DNA of 64,000 nt from Algibacter sp. L1A34 (GTDB lineage: Bacteria > Bacteroidota > Bacteroidia > Flavobacteriales > Flavobacteriaceae). The position numbers and the translations under genes are program-made. Location of the stretch: positions 4,416,001-4,480,000 of the forward strand of contig NZ_CP047029.1 of NCBI RefSeq assembly GCF_009796805.1. The letters run 5' to 3'. The notes beneath the pieces were generated by a model, which did no database searches, was not told the origin of the DNA, and saw only the letters and a list, made by a program, of their open reading frames with translations. Positions 27,264-36,106 of this stretch are shown one piece after another. The first letter of the stretch is position 1, and every line of letters starts with the position of its first letter.

Positions 27264-27941
27264 TTAAAGCTCAATACTCTCTCCTATTTCTAAAAGCATT
27301 AAATCTTTATCCTTCTCGAAAAATTTTCGCTTTGCGACCTCGTGATCGATTTCGATGTAACCAAAAGTATCAAAATGACAACCTAATATTTTATCGCATT
27401 CCACAAAATCGCTCGCTAAAATGGCATCGTTAATACCCATAGTAAAATTATCACCAATAGGAAGAATTGCCAAGTCTAGTTTGGTTTGCATCGGAATTAA
27501 TTTCATATCAAACGTTAAAGCCGTATCTCCAGCGATATAAATATTTTTATGCTCACTTTCAATTATAAAACCGCCTGGCTGCCCACCATAAGTACCATCA
27601 GGAAAAGACGAGGTATGAATAGCGTTTACATATTTCACGTTTCCGAACTCAAAATCCCATTGTCCTCCATGGTTCATTGGGTGTCCTTCTAAACCAAGAT
27701 TCCCAAAATGAGTTACAATTTCGAAGTTAGAAATTATAACAGCATTAGTCCGTTTGGCAATGGCATCAACATCTAGAATATGATCTTGATGCGCATGCGT
27801 AACCATAATATAATCGGCTTCTATGGTATTAATATCAATATTTGCAGCCTTTTCGTTACCTGTAATAAAAGGATCGACAAGTATGCTAATATCATCTATT
27901 TTAATACCTAAACAAGCATGACCGTAAAATGTGATTTTCAT
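27264..27941 (-). CDS. Metallo-beta-lactamase-fold hydrolase (UPF0173 type)
   Basis: 225 residues. The start 'MKITFYGHACLGIKID' and the metal motif H49-A-H51-Q-D53-H54 ('THAHQDHILDVDA') are typical of the UlaG-like UPF0173 group. Further ligands are His in 'MNHGGQW' or 'IHTSSFPDG', Asp in 'YIAGDTAL' and His in 'LGCHFDTFGYI'. The family's substrate is unknown. It lies 43 bases downstream of menA in the same direction, inside the menaquinone cluster, but no function in that pathway is established. Confidence 0.88.
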   Translation of the reverse strand: MKITFYGHACLGIKIDDISILVDPFITGNEKAANIDINTIEADYIMVTHAHQDHILDVDAIAKRTNAVIISNFEIVTHFGNLGLEGHPMNHGGQWDFEFGNVKYVNAIHTSSFPDGTYGGQPGGFIIESEHKNIYIAGDTALTFDMKLIPMQTKLDLAILPIGDNFTMGINDAILASDFVECDKILGCHFDTFGYIEIDHEVAKRKFFEKDKDLMLLEIGESIEL

Positions 27942-27984
27942 TAGAAATAAATTATTAAAATTGAACTCTAAATTTACTAAATTT

Positions 27985-28887
27985 TTACAACAATTGCCCC
28001 AAACCCAGTAAAATAGATAAAAGCACCGTTGTAAGCGCTAACTTTTTTAATTCAGGATCAAAATGTTGTGGGTTTTGTGTGTTATTCACTTTTTTAAGAT
28101 GAAGAAATAAAGGTATAAAAGCAATTAAAAAAATAAAATTAAAAGCTGACTTATAAAACAAAACACCAAATAAAATTGATAGTAAAATAGCCAAAATAAT
28201 TAAAAAACTATGATATGTTTTAGCCTTTAAGCTACCTAATTTTAACGCTAAAGTAATTTTATTGGATTTTGTATCCGATTCTATATCACGCATATTATTA
28301 AGGTTTAACACAGCGGTGCTTAACAAGCCAATTATTACGGCTGGTAAAATCACTATAAAATCTATCGTTTTTGCAAACAATACATAACCACCAATAACGC
28401 TAACAAAACCAAAAAACAGAAACACAAAAATATCTCCCATGGCATTATACCCATAGGCATTACCACCAACTGTATATTTAATTGCGGCAATTATTGCCCC
28501 AACGCTAAGCACAAAAAAGACTACTGAAAGTAAAAAATGAGTGCTTCCAAAAGCAAAATAAATAGTTAATAAAGCCAAAATGGTTGAAATTACCACATTT
28601 ATTGTAATGGCCTTTTTCATTTCCTTTGGAGATATTACGCCACTTTGTATAGCACGCTCCGGCCCTATTCTATCATCATTATCGGTTCCTTTAACACCAT
28701 CACCATAGTCGTTTGCTAAATTGGAAAGTATTTGAAAACTTAGAGTCGACAAAATAGCCAACAAACAAATTACCCAATTAAAGACACCTTGATAAGCTGC
28801 TAAAAAGGAAGCTAAAATAATTCCGGAAATGGATAAAGGTAAAGTGCGCAAGCGCATAGAAGAAATCCAGATTTTTGTTTTATTCAT
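27985..28887 (-). CDS. menA: 1,4-dihydroxy-2-naphthoate polyprenyltransferase
   Basis: 300 residues with about eight or nine membrane helices of the UbiA superfamily. The first Asp-rich motif is 'NLANDYGDGVKGTDNDD' (about residues 56-72) followed by 'RIGPERAIQSG'; the second is 'NNMRDIESDTKSNK' (about 196-209). Both bind Mg and the prenyl diphosphate. MenA prenylates DHNA in the membrane to demethylmenaquinone. The ATG directly abuts the menB stop (no gap), so translation is coupled. Confidence 0.94.
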   Translation of the reverse strand: MNKTKIWISSMRLRTLPLSISGIILASFLAAYQGVFNWVICLLAILSTLSFQILSNLANDYGDGVKGTDNDDRIGPERAIQSGVISPKEMKKAITINVVISTILALLTIYFAFGSTHFLLSVVFFVLSVGAIIAAIKYTVGGNAYGYNAMGDIFVFLFFGFVSVIGGYVLFAKTIDFIVILPAVIIGLLSTAVLNLNNMRDIESDTKSNKITLALKLGSLKAKTYHSFLIILAILLSILFGVLFYKSAFNFIFLIAFIPLFLHLKKVNNTQNPQHFDPELKKLALTTVLLSILLGLGQLL

Positions 28888-29727
28888 TTATGGGATCCAT
28901 TTTTTAGGAAAATTAGGCTTTCTTTTTTCAAGAAATGCATCTCGACCTTCTTTGGCTTCATCTGTCATATAAGCTAAACGTGTTGCTTCACCAGCGAATA
29001 CTTGTTGCCCAACCATACCATCGTCTGTTAAATTCATTGCGAATTTCAACATTTTTATCGATGTTGGAGATTTTCCTAATATTTCCTGAGCCCAATCATA
29101 AGCTGTACTTTCTAATTCATCGTGTGGGATAACGGCGTTTACCATGCCCATATCATAAGCTTCTTGTGCTGAGTAATTTCGTCCTAAAAAGAAAATTTCA
29201 CGTGCTCTTTTCTGCCCTACCATTTTAGCTAAATAAGCCGAGCCATAACCACCATCAAAACTAGTAACGTCGGCATCTGTTTGTTTAAAAATAGCGTGTT
29301 CTTTACTTGCTAAAGTTAAATCACAAATTACATGCAAACTATGTCCGCCACCAACAGCCCAACCAGGAACTACTGCTATCACAACTTTAGGCATAAAACG
29401 AATTAAACGCTGAACTTCTAATATATTTAAACGATGATACCCATCTTCTCCTACATAACCTTGATGACCTCGTGCTTTTTGATCTCCACCACTACAAAAA
29501 GAATACACACCATCTTTAGTAGAAGGCCCTTCGGCAGATAATAATACCACACCAATATTCACATCTTCATTCGCATCATAAAATGCATCATACAGTTCTG
29601 CCGTTGTTTTTGGTCTAAATGCATTTCTAACATCTGGTCTGTTAAACGCGATTCGCGCTACACCATTACATTTTTTATATGTAATATCTGTATATTCTTT
29701 AACAGTTATCCAATTTTCTTGACTCAT
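28888..29727 (-). CDS. menB: 1,4-dihydroxy-2-naphthoyl-CoA synthase
   Basis: 279 residues of the crotonase superfamily from 'MSQENWITVKEYTDI'. Motifs: 'RPDVRNAFRPKT', oxyanion loop 'FCSGGDQKARG', 'VPGWAVGGGHSLHVICDLTLAS', and the catalytic 'TSFDGGYGSAYLAK'. It closes the second ring of menaquinone from o-succinylbenzoyl-CoA. The start is set at ATG 29725-29727. An in-frame TTG at 29745 also exists, but it overlaps a -7 promoter element (29743-29750), so the mRNA probably starts after it. First gene of the cluster menB-menA-hydrolase-menC-CPBP-menE. Confidence 0.94.
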   Translation of the reverse strand: MSQENWITVKEYTDITYKKCNGVARIAFNRPDVRNAFRPKTTAELYDAFYDANEDVNIGVVLLSAEGPSTKDGVYSFCSGGDQKARGHQGYVGEDGYHRLNILEVQRLIRFMPKVVIAVVPGWAVGGGHSLHVICDLTLASKEHAIFKQTDADVTSFDGGYGSAYLAKMVGQKRAREIFFLGRNYSAQEAYDMGMVNAVIPHDELESTAYDWAQEILGKSPTSIKMLKFAMNLTDDGMVGQQVFAGEATRLAYMTDEAKEGRDAFLEKRKPNFPKKWIP

Positions 29728-29742
29728 TTTCTTTATTTTAGC

Positions 29743-29750
29743 CAAAAATA
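29743..29750 (-). promoter_or_regulatory. -7 element of menB
   Basis: TATTTTTG on the minus strand matches TAnnTTTG and ends 16 bases before the menB ATG. A very short leader is expected, and the upstream TTG is excluded as a start codon. Confidence 0.55.
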
Positions 29751-29781
29751 AATTTTATTTCATTAAAACCATTCATTCCCT

Positions 29782-30897
29782 ATGAAAAATAATATTTCAT
29801 TACTTGTTTTGCTCTTCATTTGTATCTCTATAAATGCACAAACTTATAAGTTTGAAACTGTTATAGATATTGAAACTACCGATGTTATTAGTCAAGGAAA
29901 TACAGGAACATGTTGGAGTTTTTCTACGTCTTCATTTTTAGAAAGCGAAATAATAAGACTTACAGGTAAAAAAATTGATTTATCTGAAATGTACACGGTA
30001 CGTAATACCTATCCTAAAAAAGCTTGGAACTATATAATGCGCCAAGGAAAAACACAATTTAGCGAAGGTGGCTTGGCTCACGATGTTTTAAACAGCGTAA
30101 AAGATCATGGTTTAGTTCCTAGTTTTGTTTTTACAGGACTGGATGAAGCTAATACAAGACATAACCATTCTGAAATGATTACAGTTTTAACTGGTGTTTT
30201 AAATACCTATGTAAACGATGTAAAAAAACCACTATCTCCAAAATGGAAACAAGTTACAGAATCGATTTTGGACATTTACTTAGGTAAAAACGTTGAAACT
30301 TTTAATTATGAAGGTATACAATATACTCCAAAATCATTTTTAGAAATGACTAAAATTAATCCAGATGATTATGTGAGTTTAACATCTTTTTCTCATGAAC
30401 CATATTACACCAATTTCGTTTTAAACATTCCTGATAATTTTTCAAACGGGAGCTTCTACAACATCACAATTGAAGATGCAGTTAAAACGGTAAATAATGC
30501 TCTTAAAAAAGGATATACAATAGCTTTAGATTGCGATGTAAGTGAAAGTACATTTACAGCAAATCCTGGTATGGCAATAATTCCAGAAGACAGCAATGTA
30601 AACCTAAAGGAATTGACCGAAATTGTACCAGAAAAAGAGATTACACAAGCGTACAGACAACAAGAATTTGAAAATTTCAATACCACAGACGATCATTTAA
30701 TGCATATTACAGGATTAGTAAAAGATCAAAACGGAAATACATACTATAAAGTAAAGAATTCATGGGGAAAAAACTCCGAACGTATTGCTAATAACGGTTT
30801 TATCTACATGAGTGAGGCTTATTTCAAATTAAAAATGATTTCTATAACACTTCATAAAAATGTAGTTGATAAAAAATATCATAATATTTTGAATTAA
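29782..30897 (+). CDS. Exported C1 family (papain/bleomycin hydrolase-like) peptidase
   Basis: 371 residues with a signal peptide (cleaved after about residue 19, INA-QT). The papain-type triad is in order: C44 in 'NTGTCWSFSTSSFLES', H308 in 'DDHLMHITG', N326 in 'YKVKNSWG'; Q38 ('ISQGNTG') gives the oxyanion hole. The large insert between Cys and His matches C1B aminopeptidases of the bleomycin hydrolase/PepC group, though those are usually cytoplasmic while this one is exported to the periplasm or beyond. It is divergent from menB with only 54 bases between the start codons. Confidence 0.9.
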   Translation: MKNNISLLVLLFICISINAQTYKFETVIDIETTDVISQGNTGTCWSFSTSSFLESEIIRLTGKKIDLSEMYTVRNTYPKKAWNYIMRQGKTQFSEGGLAHDVLNSVKDHGLVPSFVFTGLDEANTRHNHSEMITVLTGVLNTYVNDVKKPLSPKWKQVTESILDIYLGKNVETFNYEGIQYTPKSFLEMTKINPDDYVSLTSFSHEPYYTNFVLNIPDNFSNGSFYNITIEDAVKTVNNALKKGYTIALDCDVSESTFTANPGMAIIPEDSNVNLKELTEIVPEKEITQAYRQQEFENFNTTDDHLMHITGLVKDQNGNTYYKVKNSWGKNSERIANNGFIYMSEAYFKLKMISITLHKNVVDKKYHNILN

Positions 30898-30983
30898 TCA
30901 TAAATCTAACTCCTAAAATATTACGGATACCACAAAAATGAAAAACCGCATTTATAAACGAATGTTCATATTATTTAAATTAT

Positions 30984-31036
30984 TAACTTTGCACATATAA
31001 ATAGTAGATTATGCATAATTTGCATATCGTCGATAT
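30984..31036 (+). promoter_or_regulatory. Promoter and palindromic leader of the 58-residue gene
   Basis: TAACTTTG (30984-30991) matches the -7 consensus. Between it and the ATG at 31074 lies a perfect odd palindrome ATATCG-T-CGATAT (31024-31036), next to a partial ATGCA...TGCAT repeat. These could be protein binding sites or part of the leader; the function is not known. Confidence 0.4.
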
Positions 31037-31073
31037 AATTTGTACATTGTCGAATATTTAAACCCCATTTAAT

Positions 31074-31250
31074 ATGATTTCAACAATTATTCTTACACTT
31101 TCAATACTTATTTTATTTAATTTATTGCTTCTAAAATTTAGCTGTAACAAGACACCTAAAACTACGAAAGTAAATAAAGAGCCTGTTGTTTTATCACCGT
31201 ATTTAGAATTAGATAACATGAATGAAAGACTTGCACCTACAGGAAGCTAA
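31074..31250 (+). CDS. Small single-pass membrane protein, 58 residues
   Basis: ATG at 31074-31076, TAA at 31248-31250. The sequence is 'MISTIILTLSILILFNLLLL' followed by 'KFSCNKTPKTTKV' and a tail ending 'LDNMNERLAPTGS'. One membrane helix, then a hydrophilic domain. A good -7 element lies 83 bases upstream and it fills an otherwise empty 400-base gap. I do not recognise it, and expression is unproven. Confidence 0.5.
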   Translation: MISTIILTLSILILFNLLLLKFSCNKTPKTTKVNKEPVVLSPYLELDNMNERLAPTGS

Positions 31251-31301
31251 TAACACTTTCTTTTTAGCTTAATGCTAAGTTTTAATTTTCCCTATTTAAT
31301 T

Positions 31302-31967
31302 TTACCAGTTAAGTGTTTTTTCACCTAAGTCTTTAAGATATTGGTTTACCTGCGAAAAATGCTTATTCCCAAACCAATACCCTCTATTTGCAGATAAAGG
31401 TGATGGATGTCCACTAGTTAAAACCAAATGCTTCTTATCATCTATAAGTTTCACTTTCTTTTTTGCAAAACCTCCCCAAAGTAAAAATATTATATTCTCA
31501 TTTTTATCACTAACTGTTTTTATCACAGAGTCCGTAAAGGTTTCCCAACCTTGTTTTTGATGACTTGCAGCTTCGTGAGCTCTAACTGTAAGCGTAGCAT
31601 TTAAAAGTAAAACGCCTTGTTTTGCCAAACGTTCTAGATTACCACTTTTAGGATAGGGAATTCCTAAATCGGCTTCAATTTCCTTAAAAATATTAACTAA
31701 TGAAGGTGGATGTTTTACACTATCGGCAACAGAGAAACATAAACCATTAGCCTGACCGTAATCATGATATGGATCTTGCCCAATAATCACAACTTTTACA
31801 TCATTAAAATGACAATAATTAAAAGCATTAAAAACAGCTTCTTCTGGAGGGAAACAAGTATTCGTGTTATATTCATCAGTTACAAATTTCATTAAATTCT
31901 TGAAGTATTCCTTTTTAAATTCTTTATCTAAATACGGTTTCCAACTATCGTGAATGTCTAAATTCAT
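31302..31967 (-). CDS. ung: Uracil-DNA glycosylase, family 1
   Basis: 221 residues. The water-activating loop 'VVIIGQDPYHDYGQANG' (GQDPYH at 63-68) carries the catalytic Asp D65; the DNA-minor-groove loop 'SGHPSPLSANRGYWFG' has the HPSPLS motif. 'LLLNATLTV' is the family's third block. UNG removes uracil from DNA. Length and motifs are standard. It stands alone on the minus strand. Confidence 0.97.
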   Translation of the reverse strand: MNLDIHDSWKPYLDKEFKKEYFKNLMKFVTDEYNTNTCFPPEEAVFNAFNYCHFNDVKVVIIGQDPYHDYGQANGLCFSVADSVKHPPSLVNIFKEIEADLGIPYPKSGNLERLAKQGVLLLNATLTVRAHEAASHQKQGWETFTDSVIKTVSDKNENIIFLLWGGFAKKKVKLIDDKKHLVLTSGHPSPLSANRGYWFGNKHFSQVNQYLKDLGEKTLNW

Positions 31968-32035
31968 TTATATTTTTTTAAGAAGAAACTAAATTAACAC
32001 TATCTTTAATCTAATTTCAATTTAAGAAGAAAAAA

Positions 32036-32470
32036 ATGGCTTTTAATTCCTTACAGATAGAAACAGATTCTAGAATTGAACAAGTGTTTAACAATTATCC
32101 AGAGTTCGTTAAAAACCAGATACAACAACTTAGAACACTTATTTTAGAAGTTGCAAATAGCATTGAAGGTATTTCTAAAATTGAAGAAACCCTAAAATGG
32201 GGAGAGCCTAGTTATTTGGTGAAAAAAGGAAGTACAATTAGAATACACTGGAAACCTAAAAAACCAGACCAATATGCCATGTATTTTAAATGTACCAGTA
32301 AATTAGTTGAAACTTTTAAAATTGTTTTTAAAGATATTTTTGAGTTTGAAGGGCATCGCGCTATTGTATTTAAATTAGATGATAAAATACCCGAAACCGA
32401 ATTAAAACAATGTATTGAAGCTGCTTTAAAGTACCATAAAGTAAAACAATTACCTTTTTTAGGATTATGA
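32036..32470 (+). CDS. DUF1801 domain protein
   Basis: 144 residues. The pattern 'IEQVFNNYPEFVKNQIQQLR' at the N-terminus, 'EETLKWGEPSYLVKKGSTI' in the middle and 'FEGHRAIVFKLDDKIPETEL' towards the end is that of DUF1801 (YdhG-like) proteins, small soluble alpha/beta proteins of unknown function. No signal peptide. TATCTTTA at 32001-32008 may be its -7 element. It converges with holA, the stops being 1 base apart. Confidence 0.8.
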   Translation: MAFNSLQIETDSRIEQVFNNYPEFVKNQIQQLRTLILEVANSIEGISKIEETLKWGEPSYLVKKGSTIRIHWKPKKPDQYAMYFKCTSKLVETFKIVFKDIFEFEGHRAIVFKLDDKIPETELKQCIEAALKYHKVKQLPFLGL

Positions 32471-32471
32471 A

Positions 32472-33476
32472 CTAAATAAAAATACGCACCAAAAGTTCTT
32501 TAAGCAAATCGCCTTGAGGAATAGCATTAGAACCAACACCTTTACTTTTTACATCGAATTCGCGCAAAGTTGCCACTACACCACTCACCTTTCTCATCGG
32601 GAAATTTCTAGCAGCAGTAATATAATCATTCACAAAATACGGATTAACACGAAGCGCAGAGGCAACACTTCTAGGCGACTTATCACTTAATCCATGAAAC
32701 GTAAGCAATTGCGAAAAAAAAGCAAACAATAATGAAACAGTAACAACCATTGGGTTATCTTTTGGGTTATCTCCAAAATATTGTACAATTTTAAAAGCTT
32801 TAACCGCGTTGCGTTCACCAACAGCTTTCCTTAACTCAAAATTATTGTAATCTTTACTAATCCCAATATTTTCCTCAACATGTTCTGGCGTAATTTGTGT
32901 GCCTTTTGGTAAAATAATCTGAAGTTTTTCTAACTCATTATTTATTTTACTCAAATCAGTTCCTAAAAACTCCACAAGCATTTGTGCTGCTTTCGGGGTA
33001 ATTTCATATTTCTTCGGAGCCAGTACACGACGAATCCAATCGGCTACTTGATTATCATAAAGTTTTTTACTCTCGTAAACAATACCCTCTTTTTTAAGCG
33101 TTTTATATAGCGCTTTACGCTTATCAATTTTTTTGTACTTATAATTAAAAACTAAAACAGTACTTGGTTGTGGGTTTTCGGCATATTTAGCCAATTTCTC
33201 AATACTTCTGGATAAATCTTGAGCTTCCTTTACAATAATAACTTGGTGCTCTGCCATCATTGGGTATCGTTTAGCATGCCCAACAATATCATCTATAGTA
33301 ACATCACGACCGTACAAAACCATTTGGTTAAACCCACGTTCAGCTTCATCTAAAACAGAAGTTTCAATAAAATCTGAAATTTTATCAATATAATAAGCCT
33401 CTTCACCCATTAAAAAGTAAATAGGTTTTAAGTTTTTATTTTTTATATCGGTTACTATTTGTTTTACTTCGTCCAA
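32472..33476 (-). CDS. holA: DNA polymerase III subunit delta
   Basis: 334 residues. The N-terminal ATPase-like domain lacks a Walker lysine as in other delta subunits ('KPIYFLMGEEAYYIDKISDF'). 'LVFNYKYKKIDKRKALYK' and 'KYEITPKAAQMLVEFLGTDL' are typical of the middle. The C-terminal collar region contains 'LRVNPYFVNDYITAARNF'. Delta opens the beta sliding clamp in the clamp loader. The divergent HsdR_N gene lies 102 bases away, an arrangement I recall from other Flavobacteriaceae. Confidence 0.92.
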   Translation of the reverse strand: MDEVKQIVTDIKNKNLKPIYFLMGEEAYYIDKISDFIETSVLDEAERGFNQMVLYGRDVTIDDIVGHAKRYPMMAEHQVIIVKEAQDLSRSIEKLAKYAENPQPSTVLVFNYKYKKIDKRKALYKTLKKEGIVYESKKLYDNQVADWIRRVLAPKKYEITPKAAQMLVEFLGTDLSKINNELEKLQIILPKGTQITPEHVEENIGISKDYNNFELRKAVGERNAVKAFKIVQYFGDNPKDNPMVVTVSLLFAFFSQLLTFHGLSDKSPRSVASALRVNPYFVNDYITAARNFPMRKVSGVVATLREFDVKSKGVGSNAIPQGDLLKELLVRIFI

Positions 33477-33551
33477 ATCTGGTATAAATTCCTAATTATA
33501 AATTTCAAATTCCTAAAAACGATTGCTGCCTATAAAATTTGATTAATTGCT

Positions 33552-33559
33552 TAACTTTG
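33552..33559 (+). promoter_or_regulatory. -7 element of the HsdR_N gene
   Basis: TAACTTTG matches TAnnTTTG 20 bases before a GTG at 33579-33581. It supports the GTG start and a nearly leaderless mRNA. Confidence 0.5.
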
Positions 33560-33578
33560 AAAAAATTTTAAAATTTCA

Positions 33579-34031
33579 GTGTTACAAAAATTAAATTTTC
33601 CTGAGTTTTCATTTCGTTTCAAAAATAGCGAAAATAAAGTATCTATTTTCGATTGTATTCGCAAAAAATTTGTGATTTTACAACCCGAAGAATGGGTTAG
33701 ACAACATTGCACACTCTATTTAATAAATGTTAAAAAATATCCCCTTTCATTAATTAACGTGGAAAAAGAACTCACTATTAACGATTTAAAAAAACGTTAC
33801 GATATTGTTGTTTTCAATCCCGACGGCAGTATTCATTTAATTGTAGAATGTAAAGCACCAAAAATAAACATTAATCAAACCACATTCGACCAAATTGCAC
33901 GTTATAATACAGAACTAAACGCCACTTATTTAATGGTAACTAACGGAATAAATCATTATTATTGCCAAATGGATTTCGAAAACGAACGGTATCAGTTTTT
34001 AAAAGATATTCCGGAGTATAATCCACAATAA
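33579..34031 (+). CDS. Small protein with HsdR N-terminal (type I restriction) nuclease-like domain
   Basis: 150 residues starting with GTG (33579-33581) as 'MLQKLNFPEFSFRF'. It has the PD-(D/E)xK core: D75 in 'KKRYDIVVFNPDG', E90-C-K92 in 'IVECKAPKI'. The domain matches HsdR_N (PF13588-type), which occurs both in restriction subunits and as a stand-alone protein in Bacteroidota. No helicase part and no methylase are nearby, so it is not a restriction system on its own. A housekeeping DNA-repair role next to holA is a guess. Confidence 0.85.
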   Translation: MLQKLNFPEFSFRFKNSENKVSIFDCIRKKFVILQPEEWVRQHCTLYLINVKKYPLSLINVEKELTINDLKKRYDIVVFNPDGSIHLIVECKAPKININQTTFDQIARYNTELNATYLMVTNGINHYYCQMDFENERYQFLKDIPEYNPQ

Positions 34032-34108
34032 AATAGTTTTAACACCATTCAACAATCTAAACGTTATATTTTTAAACAAATAAACTTTTAACCCATAAAC
34101 AAGATCAA

Positions 34109-35095
34109 TTGAAAATCGCCATCGCCATACTAAACTGGAACGGAAAAAAACTTTTAAAACAGTTTTTACCTTCGGTAGTTGAACACTCTAAAGAAGCCGA
34201 AATTTATGTAGCCGATAATGCATCAACCGATGATTCTATTTCATTTATTAAAAACAACTTCCCTACTGTAAAAATTATTCAGAATGAAGAAAATGGAGGT
34301 TTTGCAAAAGGTTATAATGATGCTTTAAAGCATATTGAGGCCGAGGTGGTTTGTTTATTAAATAATGATATAGAAGTTACAAAAAACTGGCTTCTCCCTA
34401 TTATTGAGGCCTTTAAAAGCAACCCAAATACCGCAATACTTCAACCTAAAATATTAGACTTTAAAAACAAAGCCTATTTTGAATATGCTGGTGCAGCAGG
34501 CGGATTTATAGACAAATACGCCTACCCATATTGCCGAGGCCGTATTTTTAACACGCTTGAAAAAGACAATGGACAATACAACGACACTAGCGAAATTTTT
34601 TGGGCAACCGGAGCTTGCTTTTTTGTAAAAAATCATATTTTCAAACAATATAATGGTTTCGATGAGCACTTCTTCGCTCACATGGAAGAAATAGATCTAT
34701 GCTGGCGCGTAAAAAACGAAGGTTATTCTATAAAATACGTTGGAACATCTACTATTTATCATGTTGGTGGGGCTACATTAAATGCTATAAATCCAAAAAA
34801 AACCTATCTTAACTTTAGAAATAGTCTTTATACACTTACCAAAAATGCAAAAGGCTCTTTATTCTTTATTATTTTTATCCGTTTAGTTCTCGATGGTTTT
34901 GCTGCAACAAAATTTTTATTCGAATTAAAACCCAAGCATACCATAGCAATTCTAAAAGCCCATTTTAGTTATTATTCTAATTTAAATAGGTTATTAAAAC
35001 AACGCAAGACAATAAAAAATAAAACAAATTACTACAAAAAAACATCCATTGCTATCGATTATTTCGTAAATAAAAACATCTATTACAAAAGATAA
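34109..35095 (+). CDS. Glycosyltransferase family 2
   Basis: 328 residues. The GT-A domain starts at once ('KIAIAILNWNGKKLLKQFL'), so TTG at 34109-34111 must be the start codon; no in-frame ATG lies upstream. Motifs: 'VADNASTDDS' (UDP-sugar binding), 'VCLLNNDIEV' (D-x-D position, 82-90), 'ATGACFFVK' and 'DLCWRVKNEGYSI' (acceptor-site E/D-x-x-W-R). The C-terminal 90 residues hold a weak hydrophobic segment ('GSLFFIIFIRLVLDGFAAT') and a basic tail, suggesting membrane association. It resembles rhamnosyl transferases of surface polysaccharides; acceptor unknown. Confidence 0.9.
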   Translation: MKIAIAILNWNGKKLLKQFLPSVVEHSKEAEIYVADNASTDDSISFIKNNFPTVKIIQNEENGGFAKGYNDALKHIEAEVVCLLNNDIEVTKNWLLPIIEAFKSNPNTAILQPKILDFKNKAYFEYAGAAGGFIDKYAYPYCRGRIFNTLEKDNGQYNDTSEIFWATGACFFVKNHIFKQYNGFDEHFFAHMEEIDLCWRVKNEGYSIKYVGTSTIYHVGGATLNAINPKKTYLNFRNSLYTLTKNAKGSLFFIIFIRLVLDGFAATKFLFELKPKHTIAILKAHFSYYSNLNRLLKQRKTIKNKTNYYKKTSIAIDYFVNKNIYYKR

Positions 35096-35147
35096 AAGAA
35101 ATTAGCAAAAGTTTTGTTAATAACTCTGCTAACAACCTATTTTTATA

Positions 35148-35155
35148 TACTTTTG
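35148..35155 (+). promoter_or_regulatory. -7 element of the OmpA-family gene
   Basis: TACTTTTG matches TAnnTTTG and lies 47 bases before the ATG at 35203. The -33 part is not clear. Confidence 0.5.
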
Positions 35156-35202
35156 TTAATTATAGAACGAACATTTTTTAATCCAAAATTATAAAACAAC
35201 TT

Positions 35203-36042
35203 ATGAAAAAAGTTTTATTACTTAGTCTGTCAGCCATGTTACTTTTAAGTTCATGTGTTTCAAAAAAACAATTTACAGATCTTGAAGCTAAACAAAAAGA
35301 AACTCAAGATTTACTCAACTCGGCAACCGTAAAATTAAACTCTTGTTTAGAAGATCGCGCAGCAGCAACAGCTAAAGCTACCGTATTAGAATCTCAAGTA
35401 AACGATTTACGTAATAACAATGATAACCTTCAATTATTATCTTCTAAAGGAGCTAGTAGTATCGAGAAAACATTAGAAAGTATAAAAGAAAAAGAACTTA
35501 AAATTTCACGTTTACAAGACGCACTTACTAAAAAAGACAGTATCACGTTAGCTTTAGTAACAAGCCTAAAACGCGAAGTTGGTATTAACGATCCAGATAT
35601 CCAGGTAAATGTAGAAAAAGGTGTAGTTTTCATTTCTATCGCCGATAAATTACTTTTCCAAAGCGGAAGTTACAACGTAACCACTAGAGCTAAAGAAGTA
35701 TTAGCTAAAGTAGCTAAAGTTATCAATAGCAAACCAGAATTTGAAGCAATGATTGAAGGTCATACAGATAGCAGATCTTACCAAAAAGGTGTGCTTTTAG
35801 ACAACTGGGATTTAAGTGTTAAACGTTCTACATCTATCATTCGTGTGTTACAAGGCTTAGGTGTTAATCCAGGACAGTTAATCGCTGCAGGACGTAGTTC
35901 TTATGTACCTTTAGTAGATAACGATACTGCTGAAAACAGAGCAAAAAACAGACGTACACGTGTTGTTGTTCTTCCTAAAATCGATCAATTTTACGATATG
36001 ATCGAAAAAGAAATGAAAAACTTAGAAGCTGGAGGAAAATAA
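35203..36042 (+). CDS. OmpA family peptidoglycan-binding lipoprotein
   Basis: 279 residues. Lipobox 'LLLSSC' with lipidated Cys at 18. A coiled-coil region (about 25-115: 'FTDLEAKQKETQDLLNSA', 'IKEKELKISRLQDAL') precedes the C-terminal OmpA domain (about 130-265), with 'LLFQSGSYNVTTRAKEVLAKV', 'IEGHTDSRSY' and 'NRRTRVVVLPKI' (the N-R-R-x-R pair that binds diaminopimelate). The plan is that of a tether between outer membrane and peptidoglycan. It is monocistronic, with a -7 box and a strong terminator. The gene is rather richer in G+C at third positions than its neighbours, as expected of a highly expressed gene. Confidence 0.93.
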   Translation: MKKVLLLSLSAMLLLSSCVSKKQFTDLEAKQKETQDLLNSATVKLNSCLEDRAAATAKATVLESQVNDLRNNNDNLQLLSSKGASSIEKTLESIKEKELKISRLQDALTKKDSITLALVTSLKREVGINDPDIQVNVEKGVVFISIADKLLFQSGSYNVTTRAKEVLAKVAKVINSKPEFEAMIEGHTDSRSYQKGVLLDNWDLSVKRSTSIIRVLQGLGVNPGQLIAAGRSSYVPLVDNDTAENRAKNRRTRVVVLPKIDQFYDMIEKEMKNLEAGGK

Positions 36043-36064
36043 TCAGCTTAGTATTAAACATTTA

Positions 36065-36094
36065 AAAGCCCGACTGTAAAGTTGGGCTTTTTTT
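36065..36094 (+). terminator. Terminator of the OmpA-family gene
   Basis: AAAGCCCGAC and GTTGGGCTTT (one G-T pair) form a stem from 36065 to 36090, followed by a T-run. Confidence 0.9.
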
Positions 36095-36106
36095 ATGCCT
36101 TTTTTT

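Noticed and set aside
33579-34031. Restriction-modification system
   Set aside because: Only the HsdR_N domain is present; no helicase, methylase or specificity subunit is in the window.
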